64,000 nucleotides of DNA from a virus, in the IMG/VR virus record IMGVR_UViG_3300033143_004581, positions 1-64,000 of that record. The stretch is one strand, 5' to 3'. The first letter of the stretch is position 1. Every line of letters begins with the position of its first letter. The notes below the pieces were generated by a model. The model saw nothing but the letters and a program-made list of their open reading frames with translations. It did no database searches and was not told where the DNA came from. The position numbers and the translations under genes are program-made. Shown one piece after another: positions 21,584 through 29,710 of the stretch.

Positions 21584-21898
21584 ATGGGAATAAGAGAATA
21601 TCTTCTTACAGAAGAAAGACTTAATAAAAAAGATAGAGAATTTCTTTTTAATATTATAAACAAAGGACTCAAAAATAACAAAATTACTTATACTTTAAAA
21701 TCATTTGAAAGAACTTATTCAGATGATGAAAGAGAAATTGAAATTAGAAAAATTGGTGGTATGCCTGTTTTTGAATACAATGCTGATCATTTTGAATTGA
21801 CAAATACATTAGTTGATATTTGTGATTTATTAGGAATAGAGTTTAAAATAGATACTGAAAGAAATACAAACACAACATATTTTAAAATAATTAAGTGA
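21584..21898 (+). CDS. Small protein with capsid-targeting-like N-terminus
   Basis: 104 residues, MGIREYLLTEE (L-T-E site), preceded by TAGGAGAGTAAA. The body looks like a two-layer alpha/beta fold (EIEIRKIGGMPVFEYN, DICDLLGIEFKID). Function unknown. Confidence 0.68.
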   Translation: MGIREYLLTEERLNKKDREFLFNIINKGLKNNKITYTLKSFERTYSDDEREIEIRKIGGMPVFEYNADHFELTNTLVDICDLLGIEFKIDTERNTNTTYFKIIK

Positions 21899-21908
21899 AA
21901 GGTATATA

Positions 21909-22181
21909 ATGAAAAAACTTAGATTTTTATTAGACGAATCAGCTAATAAATTTAAGCCTGGTGATTGGATAAATGGTATAAATGAAGAAGGCAATGAATA
22001 TAATGGAATATTCATTGCCTCTATCAACAAAAACACTGATATTATTGCTTCTTGGGACAAAGTTGGTAAAATAAGAAGAAAATCTTATATTAATATATTA
22101 GATGGTAAATTAATTGAAAAACCAAAAGACGCACCAAAAGATCTTAAAAAATTTGCTAAAAACCACAATCTATGGATTTAA
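21909..22181 (+). CDS. Small SH3-barrel-like protein with capsid-targeting-like N-terminus
   Basis: 90 residues, MKKLRFLLDES (L-D-E site), then KPGDWINGINEEGNEYNGIF and IIASWDKVGKIRRKSYINI, a strand-rich GDW...IVxSWDxxG pattern reminiscent of small SH3-like barrels. Last gene of the plus-strand run. It overlaps the convergent uvsW gene by 12 nt and no terminator is visible between them. Confidence 0.68.
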   Translation: MKKLRFLLDESANKFKPGDWINGINEEGNEYNGIFIASINKNTDIIASWDKVGKIRRKSYINILDGKLIEKPKDAPKDLKKFAKNHNLWI

Positions 22182-23612
22182 TATATCTTTTATATTAAAT
22201 TTATCACCTTCTCTATATTCAAATTCTTTAACATCAAATCCTTCCTTAACGTAAAAATCATATCTTTTATTTCCATGAGATTTTAAATACTTTACATGAT
22301 CATGAATATCAAAAACAATAGAACCATTCTTTTTATTTGAATGTTTTCTTAATGTTCTTCCTATTGATTGAATAACTCTTATTTTTGATTTAAATGGTGA
22401 TGCTAAAACCATATACTTTAAGTTTGGTATATTTATTCCAGTAGAAAAAATACCATAAGTAGCTATAATTATTATATTATTTTGTTTTAAACATTTTTTT
22501 CTCCATTCTTCTCTTAATTCAACTTTATCCCTACCAGATAAAAATATTATTTCTTTGTTCTTTATATCACTTAAATAATGTTTTAAAACATCACCTTCTT
22601 TTTCTACTTTACCAACAAGATATAATATGTTATGATCAACATTAATAGCAATTTGTTTAAGAAAATTCATTCTATATTCATTGTTGAATATAATATCTTT
22701 TACTTCATTATAATCAAAATCTTTGAAATTCTTACCAATATATTTCAAATTTATCATTTTTAAATTACATTTACTTATATATCCCTCATCTGATAAAAAA
22801 CCAGATCTATATTCTCTTAAAATCGGACCCAAATATGACTTAACTGACCAGTTATCAAGATCGTTATTATGCATAGTTCCGGTAAAACCGAGACGATATA
22901 TTGAGTTTTTTGATTTAAATAATATTTTCTTTAATTCATGGGCTTTTGATTGATGAACTTCATCAATTATAATACATTCATATTCCATTAATTTGTTATG
23001 ATTACTTTTCAATGTTTGCCACGTTGATATGGTTATTTTTTTATCCCATTCTTTACTATTAGAATGTACTCTACCTATAATATTACTTTCTATACCATAA
23101 TTAATCATATCACTATAAAACTGCTCAACAAGACTTATTGTAGGAACAACTATTATAAATTTTTTTAAATCATTTTTTAATAATACTTTTATTATATATG
23201 ATATGATTAGACTTTTCCCACTCGCGGTCGCTGAAACAATAATACCTTTAGTGTATCTTAAACATTTTTCTATACAATCTTTTTGATATGGGTATGGTTT
23301 TAACTCTAAATCTTCTATTAATTTATATTTTTTTCCTTTAAATAATTGTTTTATTTCATCATCGACTTTTAATTTAATATCAGAAAAATATTTTTTATGA
23401 ACTTTTATATAATCAAATAATAAACCATAAGGAAAAATACCGGTATCTGATATTAATGATGTTTTTCCGTTCCATATTCCAGCTCTATAATTCGGCATAA
23501 ATTGATAATTTGGTACATATCTTGTAAATTCATCTTTCATGAACTGAAAATATTTGATATCATCAGATAATATTTGTATTTGCATTGTGTCTATTTGTTT
23601 TAATCTAACCAT
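22170..23612 (-). CDS. uvsW: UvsW-like DNA helicase
   Basis: 480 residues (T4 UvsW 503). An N-terminal domain (NYRAGIWNGKTSLISDTG) typical of UvsW precedes an SF2 helicase core: SATASGKS (Walker A), DEVHQSK (DExH), LGFTGTM, and QSIGRTLRKH (motif VI). UvsW unwinds branched recombination intermediates and R-loops, promoting the switch from origin- to recombination-dependent replication. Coupled to the upstream uvsY-like gene; the stop and start codons of the two share one base at 23612. Confidence 0.92.
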   Translation of the reverse strand: MVRLKQIDTMQIQILSDDIKYFQFMKDEFTRYVPNYQFMPNYRAGIWNGKTSLISDTGIFPYGLLFDYIKVHKKYFSDIKLKVDDEIKQLFKGKKYKLIEDLELKPYPYQKDCIEKCLRYTKGIIVSATASGKSLIISYIIKVLLKNDLKKFIIVVPTISLVEQFYSDMINYGIESNIIGRVHSNSKEWDKKITISTWQTLKSNHNKLMEYECIIIDEVHQSKAHELKKILFKSKNSIYRLGFTGTMHNNDLDNWSVKSYLGPILREYRSGFLSDEGYISKCNLKMINLKYIGKNFKDFDYNEVKDIIFNNEYRMNFLKQIAINVDHNILYLVGKVEKEGDVLKHYLSDIKNKEIIFLSGRDKVELREEWRKKCLKQNNIIIIATYGIFSTGINIPNLKYMVLASPFKSKIRVIQSIGRTLRKHSNKKNGSIVFDIHDHVKYLKSHGNKRYDFYVKEGFDVKEFEYREGDKFNIKDILNP

Positions 23613-24025
23613 TATAACATCCCACTCATATTTTTAGAATATGAAGACATGCACCATTGTCTTTTTTCAAAAGCACTTGCACAAATTTTAAAAAAATCAA
23701 CTCTTATCTTTTGTTTTCTTAATATTTCTTTCATTTTTACTACTTTTGGATCACCAGGTAAATAATATTTTTCTATTTCGGTTTTTTGAAGCTGCTCGCT
23801 TATTTCAAACCTATAATAATTATATCTTTCTCTTAGTAATTTATTATATTTATCTTCTAAATCATCATAAATAGCTTGTTCTTTCATTTCAAGCTCTTTA
23901 TAATGATACATCATAAATGTATTTTTTTGAAGCTCTTCTTGGATATTAAGATTGTCAAATTTTATTTGTTCTTCTATTGGATGTTCTTTTTTAAGTTCTT
24001 CTATAATTTTGTCTTTATCTATCAT
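23612..24025 (-). CDS. uvsY: UvsY-like recombination mediator
   Basis: 137 residues from the ATG at 24025 (an in-frame ATG at 24043 adds six residues but has no ribosome binding site, whereas GGAG precedes the second). The C-terminal part, DPKVVKMKEILRKQKIRVDFFKICASAFEKRQW, matches the helical VLKV...LDFCSGALDAIKSRG region of T4 UvsY, and T4 UvsY also has 137 residues. It would load UvsX recombinase on gp32-coated DNA. Neighbourhood with uvsW, as in T4, supports the call. No uvsX is in the window. Confidence 0.7.
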   Translation of the reverse strand: MIDKDKIIEELKKEHPIEEQIKFDNLNIQEELQKNTFMMYHYKELEMKEQAIYDDLEDKYNKLLRERYNYYRFEISEQLQKTEIEKYYLPGDPKVVKMKEILRKQKIRVDFFKICASAFEKRQWCMSSYSKNMSGML

Positions 24026-24066
24026 ATACAATAAATACTCCATTTTTAAATTTCTATACTTTATTT

Positions 24067-24096
24067 ATAATAAAATATATATAATATAAAGTAAAC
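24067..24096 (-). promoter_or_regulatory. Early-type promoter for uvsY-uvsW
   Basis: Minus strand GTTTAC (24091-24096), 18-nt spacer, TATTAT (24067-24072). Divergent with a plus-strand promoter whose -35 box lies only seven nt away. Confidence 0.6.
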
Positions 24097-24102
24097 AATA
24101 TA

Positions 24103-24131
24103 TTTACTCTATGGTTTTTTTATAGTATAAT
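24103..24131 (+). promoter_or_regulatory. Early/middle-type promoter for the helicase operon
   Basis: TTTACT (24103-24108), 17-nt spacer, perfect TATAAT (24126-24131), about 30 nt before the gene at 24160. The -35 box is close to the T4 early consensus. Confidence 0.65.
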
Positions 24132-24159
24132 ATCAATATTCTTAATAAAGGAGTTTATC

Positions 24160-24534
24160 ATGAAAATATTTGAAGCAAATATTGTTGCCAGACAAAAAAC
24201 AAAATGGATAATGGGAAAGATTGATGATTATAATTTCATCGAAGAAAAAAGAATTAAAAAACTATCTGATATCAATGATTATAAAAAATATATTAACATA
24301 AATGTTTTTTTCAAAAAAATGGGACTTAATGAAAAATATTTGAAAAAAGCTTTAGAAAAAAATAAATTTGATTCTGTTTATGTTTTACCATCATCAGTAA
24401 TAGTTTCACCAAAAACACATAATGAATATTTTTGGAAAAAAATAAATAAAAAATGTCTTACATGTTCAAAAAAATGTAAACAATCTTCAAAAATTCAAAT
24501 AATTAGGTGCCCATTTTATGAAAAAAACGTATAA
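24160..24534 (+). CDS. Unknown protein with C-terminal cysteine cluster
   Basis: 124 residues. The C-terminus has CLTCSKKCKQ...IRCPFY, four to five cysteines that could bind zinc. The N-terminal part is lysine-rich and helical. The gene overlaps the helicase start by 17 nt, so it is the first gene of the gp41 operon. In T4, gp59 and gp61 work with gp41, but I see no clear resemblance to either. Confidence 0.65.
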   Translation: MKIFEANIVARQKTKWIMGKIDDYNFIEEKRIKKLSDINDYKKYININVFFKKMGLNEKYLKKALEKNKFDSVYVLPSSVIVSPKTHNEYFWKKINKKCLTCSKKCKQSSKIQIIRCPFYEKNV

Positions 24535-26320
24535 AACTGATCCAGAAATATTAGAAAGAATTATAATAAAAAGTTTATTTATTGATGAAAAATATGCTGT
24601 TATTGTATCTTCTGTTTTCGAAGAAGATTATTTCACAAAACCAGAAACATCTAAAATATTTGGATGTGTGAAAGATTATTTCACAAAATATAATAAAATA
24701 CCAGATAGACAAATAATATATTCTATTGTTGATGATAAAGAAAAAATAGAAGAAGAATTTAAAGAAATAGATGCGATTGATTTCAATCTTACAAAAAATT
24801 ATGATTTTTTATTAGATGAAACAAACTCCTATCTCAAAGAACAAGCGATAAAAAAGGCTATATTAAGATCTGTAGATGTTATTGATAAAAAAGAAGATAT
24901 TTCTTTAATTAGAGAAGAAATTGAAAATGCTATATGTAAAGATATTAACATAGATTTAGGACTATGTTATTTTAGAGATATAAGTAAACGATTGAAAGAA
25001 ATTTTTTCAGCATCAGAAATAAGAGTACCAACATATTTTCCACAATTTGATGAATATATTTCTGGCGGATTTCCACCATTTACTTTGTCTGTAATAGTTG
25101 CAAGAATTCACGGAATGAAATCGAATACGTTAGCCAATTTTGCATCAAGACAGGTTATTAATGGTCATAATGTTGGTTTAATTTCACTTGAAATGAGTGA
25201 AATGGCTTTTTCTCAAAGATTTGATAGTATTTTTTCTTTACTTGATATTAATAGAATGTATTCATCAAGTAATAGAAAAAAATTGATAGAAAAATTAAAA
25301 AAATTAAAGGAAAATGAAAAGCGTGGTGAACTTTTCATTAAACAATTCCCAACAGGTGATGCTAGCGTTGATGATATTAAAAGATATATGAGAGAATTGT
25401 TGATAAGAAAAACACCACTTGATATTCTATATGTTGATTATATCAACTTAATGAAACCATCCAGTGGTAGAGATGATGGTTTATATATGAAGGTAAAGAG
25501 AATCGCGGAACAATTAAGAGCTCTTTCATTTGAATTTAAAATTCCTATTGTATCGGTATCACAATTAAACAGAGAAGGTTCTTTTGTTGGATTTGAAGAT
25601 GTTGATTTTAATTATATTGGTGAATGTTTAGATCCAAATACTTTAGTAAATCATAAAAAATATGGTAAAATTAAAATGATGGATCTTAAAATTAATGATG
25701 AAATAGAGGGTAAAAATGGATATGTTAATGTTAAGAATATATCAAAAAAGAAAAAAAGGAAATTTATTATCAAAACAAAAAGTGGAAAAGAAATAATTTG
25801 TAGTGAAGAACATAAATTTCCTACAAAAAATGGATTAAAAAGTATTAAAAATGGATTAAAAAAAGGAGATATTTTATATAAAAAAGATATAATTACAAAA
25901 ATGTATCAATTTTATAAAGGAAAATATATGATAATAGAAGATGAAATTATAGAAATAATAGAAACAAACGAATATATTGATATGATTGATATAGAAGTAT
26001 CTGATGATAATTTATTTTTTGCTAATGATATATTAACACATAACAGTTTAGGAATTCCAGCTACCGCAGACTTTATGGCAATTTATGGAACAGATGATAA
26101 TAAAATGGTTTATGAAAATGAATTACTTTATAAAATTGTTAAAAATCGCTTAGGTGGACAAGTAGGTAAAATTGATAGTATTTATTATGATTCAAGAACA
26201 TTGAAAATGTATGATGTAACAGAAGAAGAATTATGGATGAAAGATGCTGAAACAACATCTGATTCAAGAGAACCATACACTAGAAGAAGCCAGCCAGAGG
26301 GAAATAGTAGAAGAAGATGA
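24518..26320 (+). CDS. 41: Replicative DNA helicase (gp41/DnaB-like) with an intein
   Basis: 600 residues: extein 1-369 and 510-600 (460 residues joined; T4 gp41 has 475) around a 140-residue intein. The RecA-like core includes GHNVGLISLEMSE, DILYVDYINLM (Walker B), IPIVSVSQLNREG and, after the intein, SLGIPATADFMAIYGTDD. The Walker A loop reads ARIHGMKSNT (Lys201, Ser202), not a standard GxxxxGKS/T. It would unwind DNA at the replication fork together with a primase. The intein interrupts the conserved ESxGxPATAD stretch right after Glu369, close to the active site, as inteins commonly do. Confidence 0.92.
   Translation: MKKTYKTDPEILERIIIKSLFIDEKYAVIVSSVFEEDYFTKPETSKIFGCVKDYFTKYNKIPDRQIIYSIVDDKEKIEEEFKEIDAIDFNLTKNYDFLLDETNSYLKEQAIKKAILRSVDVIDKKEDISLIREEIENAICKDINIDLGLCYFRDISKRLKEIFSASEIRVPTYFPQFDEYISGGFPPFTLSVIVARIHGMKSNTLANFASRQVINGHNVGLISLEMSEMAFSQRFDSIFSLLDINRMYSSSNRKKLIEKLKKLKENEKRGELFIKQFPTGDASVDDIKRYMRELLIRKTPLDILYVDYINLMKPSSGRDDGLYMKVKRIAEQLRALSFEFKIPIVSVSQLNREGSFVGFEDVDFNYIGECLDPNTLVNHKKYGKIKMMDLKINDEIEGKNGYVNVKNISKKKKRKFIIKTKSGKEIICSEEHKFPTKNGLKSIKNGLKKGDILYKKDIITKMYQFYKGKYMIIEDEIIEIIETNEYIDMIDIEVSDDNLFFANDILTHNSLGIPATADFMAIYGTDDNKMVYENELLYKIVKNRLGGQVGKIDSIYYDSRTLKMYDVTEEELWMKDAETTSDSREPYTRRSQPEGNSRRR
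25625..26044 (+). other. Mini-intein in the helicase gene
   Basis: Encodes residues 370-509 (140 aa). Starts with Cys (CLDPNTLV), has the block B sequence SEEHKFPT and ends DILTHN followed by Ser of the C-extein, so all splice residues are canonical. Only two short Hint blocks are present with no room for a homing endonuclease. The middle is very lysine-rich (KKKKRK). Confidence 0.92.
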
Positions 26321-26886
26321 TAACAAAAAAACAACATAAAATGTTAAAATTATTAGATAAAAACATTTTAAAATGTGAAAAATGTAATTTATATAAAAAT
26401 GGTAGATGTAAACCATATTATGATCCAAATAATGTAAAATATGTTATTATAGGTGAAGCACCAGGAAAGAATGAAATTGAAAATGGTATACCATTTATAG
26501 GAAATGATGGTATTATATTATGGAAATCAATGAAAAAATTTGGTTTTGAAAGAAAAGATTTTTTGATAATAAATTCAACAAATTGTAGACCAGTAAATGG
26601 TACAAGAAACGGAAAACCAATTAAAAATCAAAAAGAATCATGTTTTGAATGGGTTAGAAAATATATTAAAGTATTAGATCCAGATAATTGCATGATCCTT
26701 GGTTCCCATGCTTTAAGTATTTTTTCTAAAGATTTGAGTATAACACAATATTGTGGTGAAACATTTATATTTGATGGTTTTAGTTCAAAATTTACAGTTA
26801 ATATTCATCCAGCATATTGTTTATACAATCCATCTAAAATAGAAATTTTTGAAAATAGTATAAAAATGTTTAAGGAGGCATTATGA
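26317..26886 (+). CDS. Uracil-DNA glycosylase superfamily (family 4-like)
   Basis: 189 residues. CEKCNLYKNGRC at residues 19-30 fits the Fe-S cluster ligands, VIIGEAPGKNE-(N/G)IPFIG is the family 4 active-site loop, and NIHPAYCLYNP is the HPxxLL-like distal motif. Such enzymes remove uracil from DNA. The start overlaps the helicase stop (ATGA). It stands next to dUTPase, so the two may together keep uracil out of phage DNA. Confidence 0.88.
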   Translation: MITKKQHKMLKLLDKNILKCEKCNLYKNGRCKPYYDPNNVKYVIIGEAPGKNEIENGIPFIGNDGIILWKSMKKFGFERKDFLIINSTNCRPVNGTRNGKPIKNQKESCFEWVRKYIKVLDPDNCMILGSHALSIFSKDLSITQYCGETFIFDGFSSKFTVNIHPAYCLYNPSKIEIFENSIKMFKEAL

Positions 26887-27323
26887 CAATTGTTGATGTT
26901 AAATTTGTTAAACTTTGTGAAGAAGCAAAAATACCAACATACGCGACTGATGGGTCCGTTGGAATGGATTTTTATGCTCTTACTCACGCAGTTATTTTTC
27001 CGAATTCTACATTTTTAATGAGAACAGGAATTAAAATGCAGTTACCAAAAAATACAGAAATGGTTATAAGACAAAGAAGTGGTATTAGTTTGAAGTTTCC
27101 AAATTATATAGCAATAAGTGTTGGAACAATAGATAATGATTATACAGGAGAAATAAAAATACCATTAGTAAATCACAGAAAAGATACTAAGATGATAGTA
27201 AATCCTGGTGATAAAATAGCACAAGGTATTATACATCCAATATATAAAGCAAATCTAATACAAGTTGAAAAACTCGAAGAAACAATTAGAGGCGAAGGTG
27301 GTTTCGGACACACTGGAAATTAA
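26883..27323 (+). CDS. dut: dUTPase (trimeric)
   Basis: 146 residues, normal length. All five motifs are present: ATDGSVGMDFYAL (1), RSGISLKF (2), GTIDNDYTGEIKI (3, with catalytic Asp), NPGDKIAQGI (4) and RGEGGFGHTG (5). Hydrolyses dUTP to dUMP and pyrophosphate, lowering uracil incorporation and supplying dUMP for thymidylate synthesis. Start ATG overlaps the preceding stop (TTATGA) behind AAGGAGGC. Confidence 0.95.
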   Translation: MTIVDVKFVKLCEEAKIPTYATDGSVGMDFYALTHAVIFPNSTFLMRTGIKMQLPKNTEMVIRQRSGISLKFPNYIAISVGTIDNDYTGEIKIPLVNHRKDTKMIVNPGDKIAQGIIHPIYKANLIQVEKLEETIRGEGGFGHTGN

Positions 27324-27333
27324 AGGAGAAAAA

Positions 27334-27867
27334 ATGTTAGCTAAAAAAACTTCAAAGAGAATGAGATTTTTGGAAAATGTGATAAATGCCATGATTCATG
27401 AAGAAATTTATGGAACAATAGATTATAGAAAGAAAAATGAAAGTGAAATAAAGCAGTTTATTTATCCGAAAATGATAGATAAAATTTCAGAATATTATAC
27501 AAAAGAAAATAATTTAAGTGAAGAAAAAGCTAGATTAAAAGCTCGTAAAAATCTTTTGTGGGAAGGTAATGTAAAAACAACAGTTAATAATTTTACTTTA
27601 TTCGGTGTTCAACATAGACCGGATATGGTTATTTCTGATAGTAATATGAATATTGCTATAGAAATTAAAAAAGGTGATGATGGTTCTTCCATAAGATCAG
27701 GAATAGGACAATCAATTGTTTATTCACAGGTTTTTGATTTTACAATATTCTTATTTATAGATACAACAAAAACAAATGACATACTTAATTCAGTAACAAG
27801 TGGAAAAGAAAAAAACATTATTTGTAATTTGTGGGATAATTATAACATTTTTTTCACAATCATTTAG
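27334..27867 (+). CDS. PD-(D/E)XK-type nuclease-like protein
   Basis: 178 residues from the ATG behind TAAAGGAGAAAA. The catalytic pattern is visible: PDMVIS, then NIAIEIKKGDDG (the E-x-K), and SSIRSGIGQSIVYS, a helix with Gln/Tyr as in restriction-endonuclease-like folds. An internal helix-rich part (NNLSEEKARLKARKNLLWEGNVKTTVNNF) could bind DNA. A role in host DNA degradation or repair is likely but undefined. Its end overlaps the convergent minus-strand gene by eight nt. Confidence 0.7.
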   Translation: MLAKKTSKRMRFLENVINAMIHEEIYGTIDYRKKNESEIKQFIYPKMIDKISEYYTKENNLSEEKARLKARKNLLWEGNVKTTVNNFTLFGVQHRPDMVISDSNMNIAIEIKKGDDGSSIRSGIGQSIVYSQVFDFTIFLFIDTTKTNDILNSVTSGKEKNIICNLWDNYNIFFTII

Positions 27868-28468
27868 ATGATAATTCATCATATATTTCATAGTTTTCTG
27901 ATGTTGTATTTAATACATAATAATAATCACATTTAAAAATGACTTCATTTTTATATTTTGTAGATAAATTTAAACCTTTATTGTAATGATATTTTTTAAT
28001 AATATCTTCTATAATATCGGCTCTTTTTTCAAACGTATTTTTTATAAGTTTTTCACTTGATATTTTTCTTTCAGAAACAGCTTTTATATTTAATAATTCG
28101 GTATATAAATCTTTTACTTCTCTTGACCATATATATTGAAAATCACCAACTGGAACAAATATATATATATCACCGTAATCTTCTAAATCATCTGAATCCG
28201 GTGATGTGAAAATACCTTCGCTTCTTACGTACCATCCGAAATATTTTTTAAACATTTCATCAATTCTTTTATGAACATAAAAAGGGGTGTCTCTTGGTTT
28301 TCTATCCTTTCTTGATTTTATTTTTTTAAAATCAGTTGATAAACCATCAATACCCCTATAAAAATAAGATTTTTTCTTTATAACCTTGAAAAATTTAGAA
28401 CATTCTTTTTCTAATATTTGTTTTTTTCTTTCTTTATTCTCTCTTGTCAAATATTTATAATAATTCAT
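27860..28468 (-). CDS. Unknown; possible ADP-ribosyltransferase-fold protein with packaging-like N-terminus
   Basis: 202 residues, beginning MNYYKYLTREN, similar to the leaders of the 19-22 kb genes though without a clean L/I-x-E. The body YFYRGIDG...RKDRKPRDTPFYVHKRID...FGWYVRSEGIFTSPD...YGDIYIFVP...YIWSREVKDLY has the R-G, R-S and aromatic positions expected of an ADP-ribosyltransferase-type fold, but this is a pattern reading only. It is the last gene of the minus-strand virion module, adjoining the baseplate genes. Confidence 0.4.
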   Translation of the reverse strand: MNYYKYLTRENKERKKQILEKECSKFFKVIKKKSYFYRGIDGLSTDFKKIKSRKDRKPRDTPFYVHKRIDEMFKKYFGWYVRSEGIFTSPDSDDLEDYGDIYIFVPVGDFQYIWSREVKDLYTELLNIKAVSERKISSEKLIKNTFEKRADIIEDIIKKYHYNKGLNLSTKYKNEVIFKCDYYYVLNTTSENYEIYDELSSK

Positions 28469-28479
28469 TTTATCCTTTA

Positions 28480-29697
28480 TTATCCTTTAGAAATTGTTGA
28501 TATTATTCTATTTACTTCTTTAATTTCTCTTGCTTTCTTTTCATATTGACTCATTTTTATTTTTGATTGTCTTATTAAACCAAGGGTTTCTCTACCCTTT
28601 TCATATTTTCTTATTTGTCCTTTAAGTATTCTCCAAGCATCATATATAGCGCCTTCTCTTTCATTATTAGAATAAACTCTATTTATAGGCTCCTCTTGAA
28701 AATAAACATTAACTCTACTTTCATTACCAATTGTTGATGAATACAATGGTTCAATTTCCACAAGAGTAAGTGTTAAATCACATTTCAAAGGATATCCTCT
28801 TATATAAGGCCCTGTCCATGTTGGTTGAACTGATTTTAAAGCACACCAATTACTATAAATTAGATTATTATTATTAGCATAGTTATCATATGTTTTAAAT
28901 TTGAATACATATGGTGCTTCTATATAAACAGAACCTTCATGTTTTTGTGGACATGATAATTTCATCAACCAAAAAACAGGCAATGCTATTTCTTTTACTG
29001 GATTTTTAAAAGCAGCTAAATGAACAGTAAAATTCCATTCTCGTCTTTGAGATCCAGAATATACAAGAGGGCTATCGATTCTTGTTTGTGGGATACCAGT
29101 TTCTGGACTAACATTTTTTAAATAATTTGTCAATGTTGATGTATCGCTTTCTTCCCAGGACTGAACACCTTTATCTACAAGTTGTTGTATATTAGTACCT
29201 ATTCCTCTTAAATCAGCTTTTAATTTTGTTCCTGTTTGTAATAAACCACCTAATCTATTAACCCATGATTCATATTCAGTCCAATCATGAGAAACTGTTT
29301 CCATCATTTCTTCTGGTGCTATAAAACTAAAATCATAAACAGGTTGTGTGTCATCTACTTGTATTCTACCACCTTTTACCGTTGATGTTTGACTTTTTAA
29401 TTTTTTTCCTAGCAAATGTATCCATGTTAAATTATTAAAATTAGAATAAAAACCACCAACAGGATTTTTATATACTATAGTACCATGATTTTCAACATCA
29501 GTTGAAAGAGTTTTACCTAATTCTACAGCATCATCATCTGCTAAGCCAAACCCAACTAGATATTTTTTGGCTTCATTTTGAAGAATATCAGATATACTTG
29601 TTTGGAAATCATCAGTATTAACTCTTAAAATATTTTTTCCTGTTGATCTTATATCTTCTATTGTGTTTCTGGTTTTATCTAATATCTGAAAAGCCAT
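28480..29697 (-). CDS. Baseplate tail-tube initiator/cap (T4 gp48/gp54-like)
   Basis: 405 residues (T4 gp48 364, gp54 320). It follows the tape-measure gene as 48 and 54 do in T4. The C-terminal half (YSGSQRREWNFTVHL, then PTWTGPYIRGYPLKCDLTLTLVEIEPL) has the tail-tube-like barrel pattern in which cross-strand segments precede a final LTLTLVEI strand. Only one such gene is seen, so it may combine both roles or its partner lies outside the module. Confidence 0.6.
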   Translation of the reverse strand: MAFQILDKTRNTIEDIRSTGKNILRVNTDDFQTSISDILQNEAKKYLVGFGLADDDAVELGKTLSTDVENHGTIVYKNPVGGFYSNFNNLTWIHLLGKKLKSQTSTVKGGRIQVDDTQPVYDFSFIAPEEMMETVSHDWTEYESWVNRLGGLLQTGTKLKADLRGIGTNIQQLVDKGVQSWEESDTSTLTNYLKNVSPETGIPQTRIDSPLVYSGSQRREWNFTVHLAAFKNPVKEIALPVFWLMKLSCPQKHEGSVYIEAPYVFKFKTYDNYANNNNLIYSNWCALKSVQPTWTGPYIRGYPLKCDLTLTLVEIEPLYSSTIGNESRVNVYFQEEPINRVYSNNEREGAIYDAWRILKGQIRKYEKGRETLGLIRQSKIKMSQYEKKAREIKEVNRIISTISKG

Positions 29698-29710
29698 TTT
29701 TTATAATCCT

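Noticed and set aside
27265-27333. Upstream start for the PD-(D/E)XK protein overlapping dut
   Set aside because: The extension lies in another frame of the conserved dUTPase motif 5, and AAAGGAG is placed correctly for the ATG at 27334.
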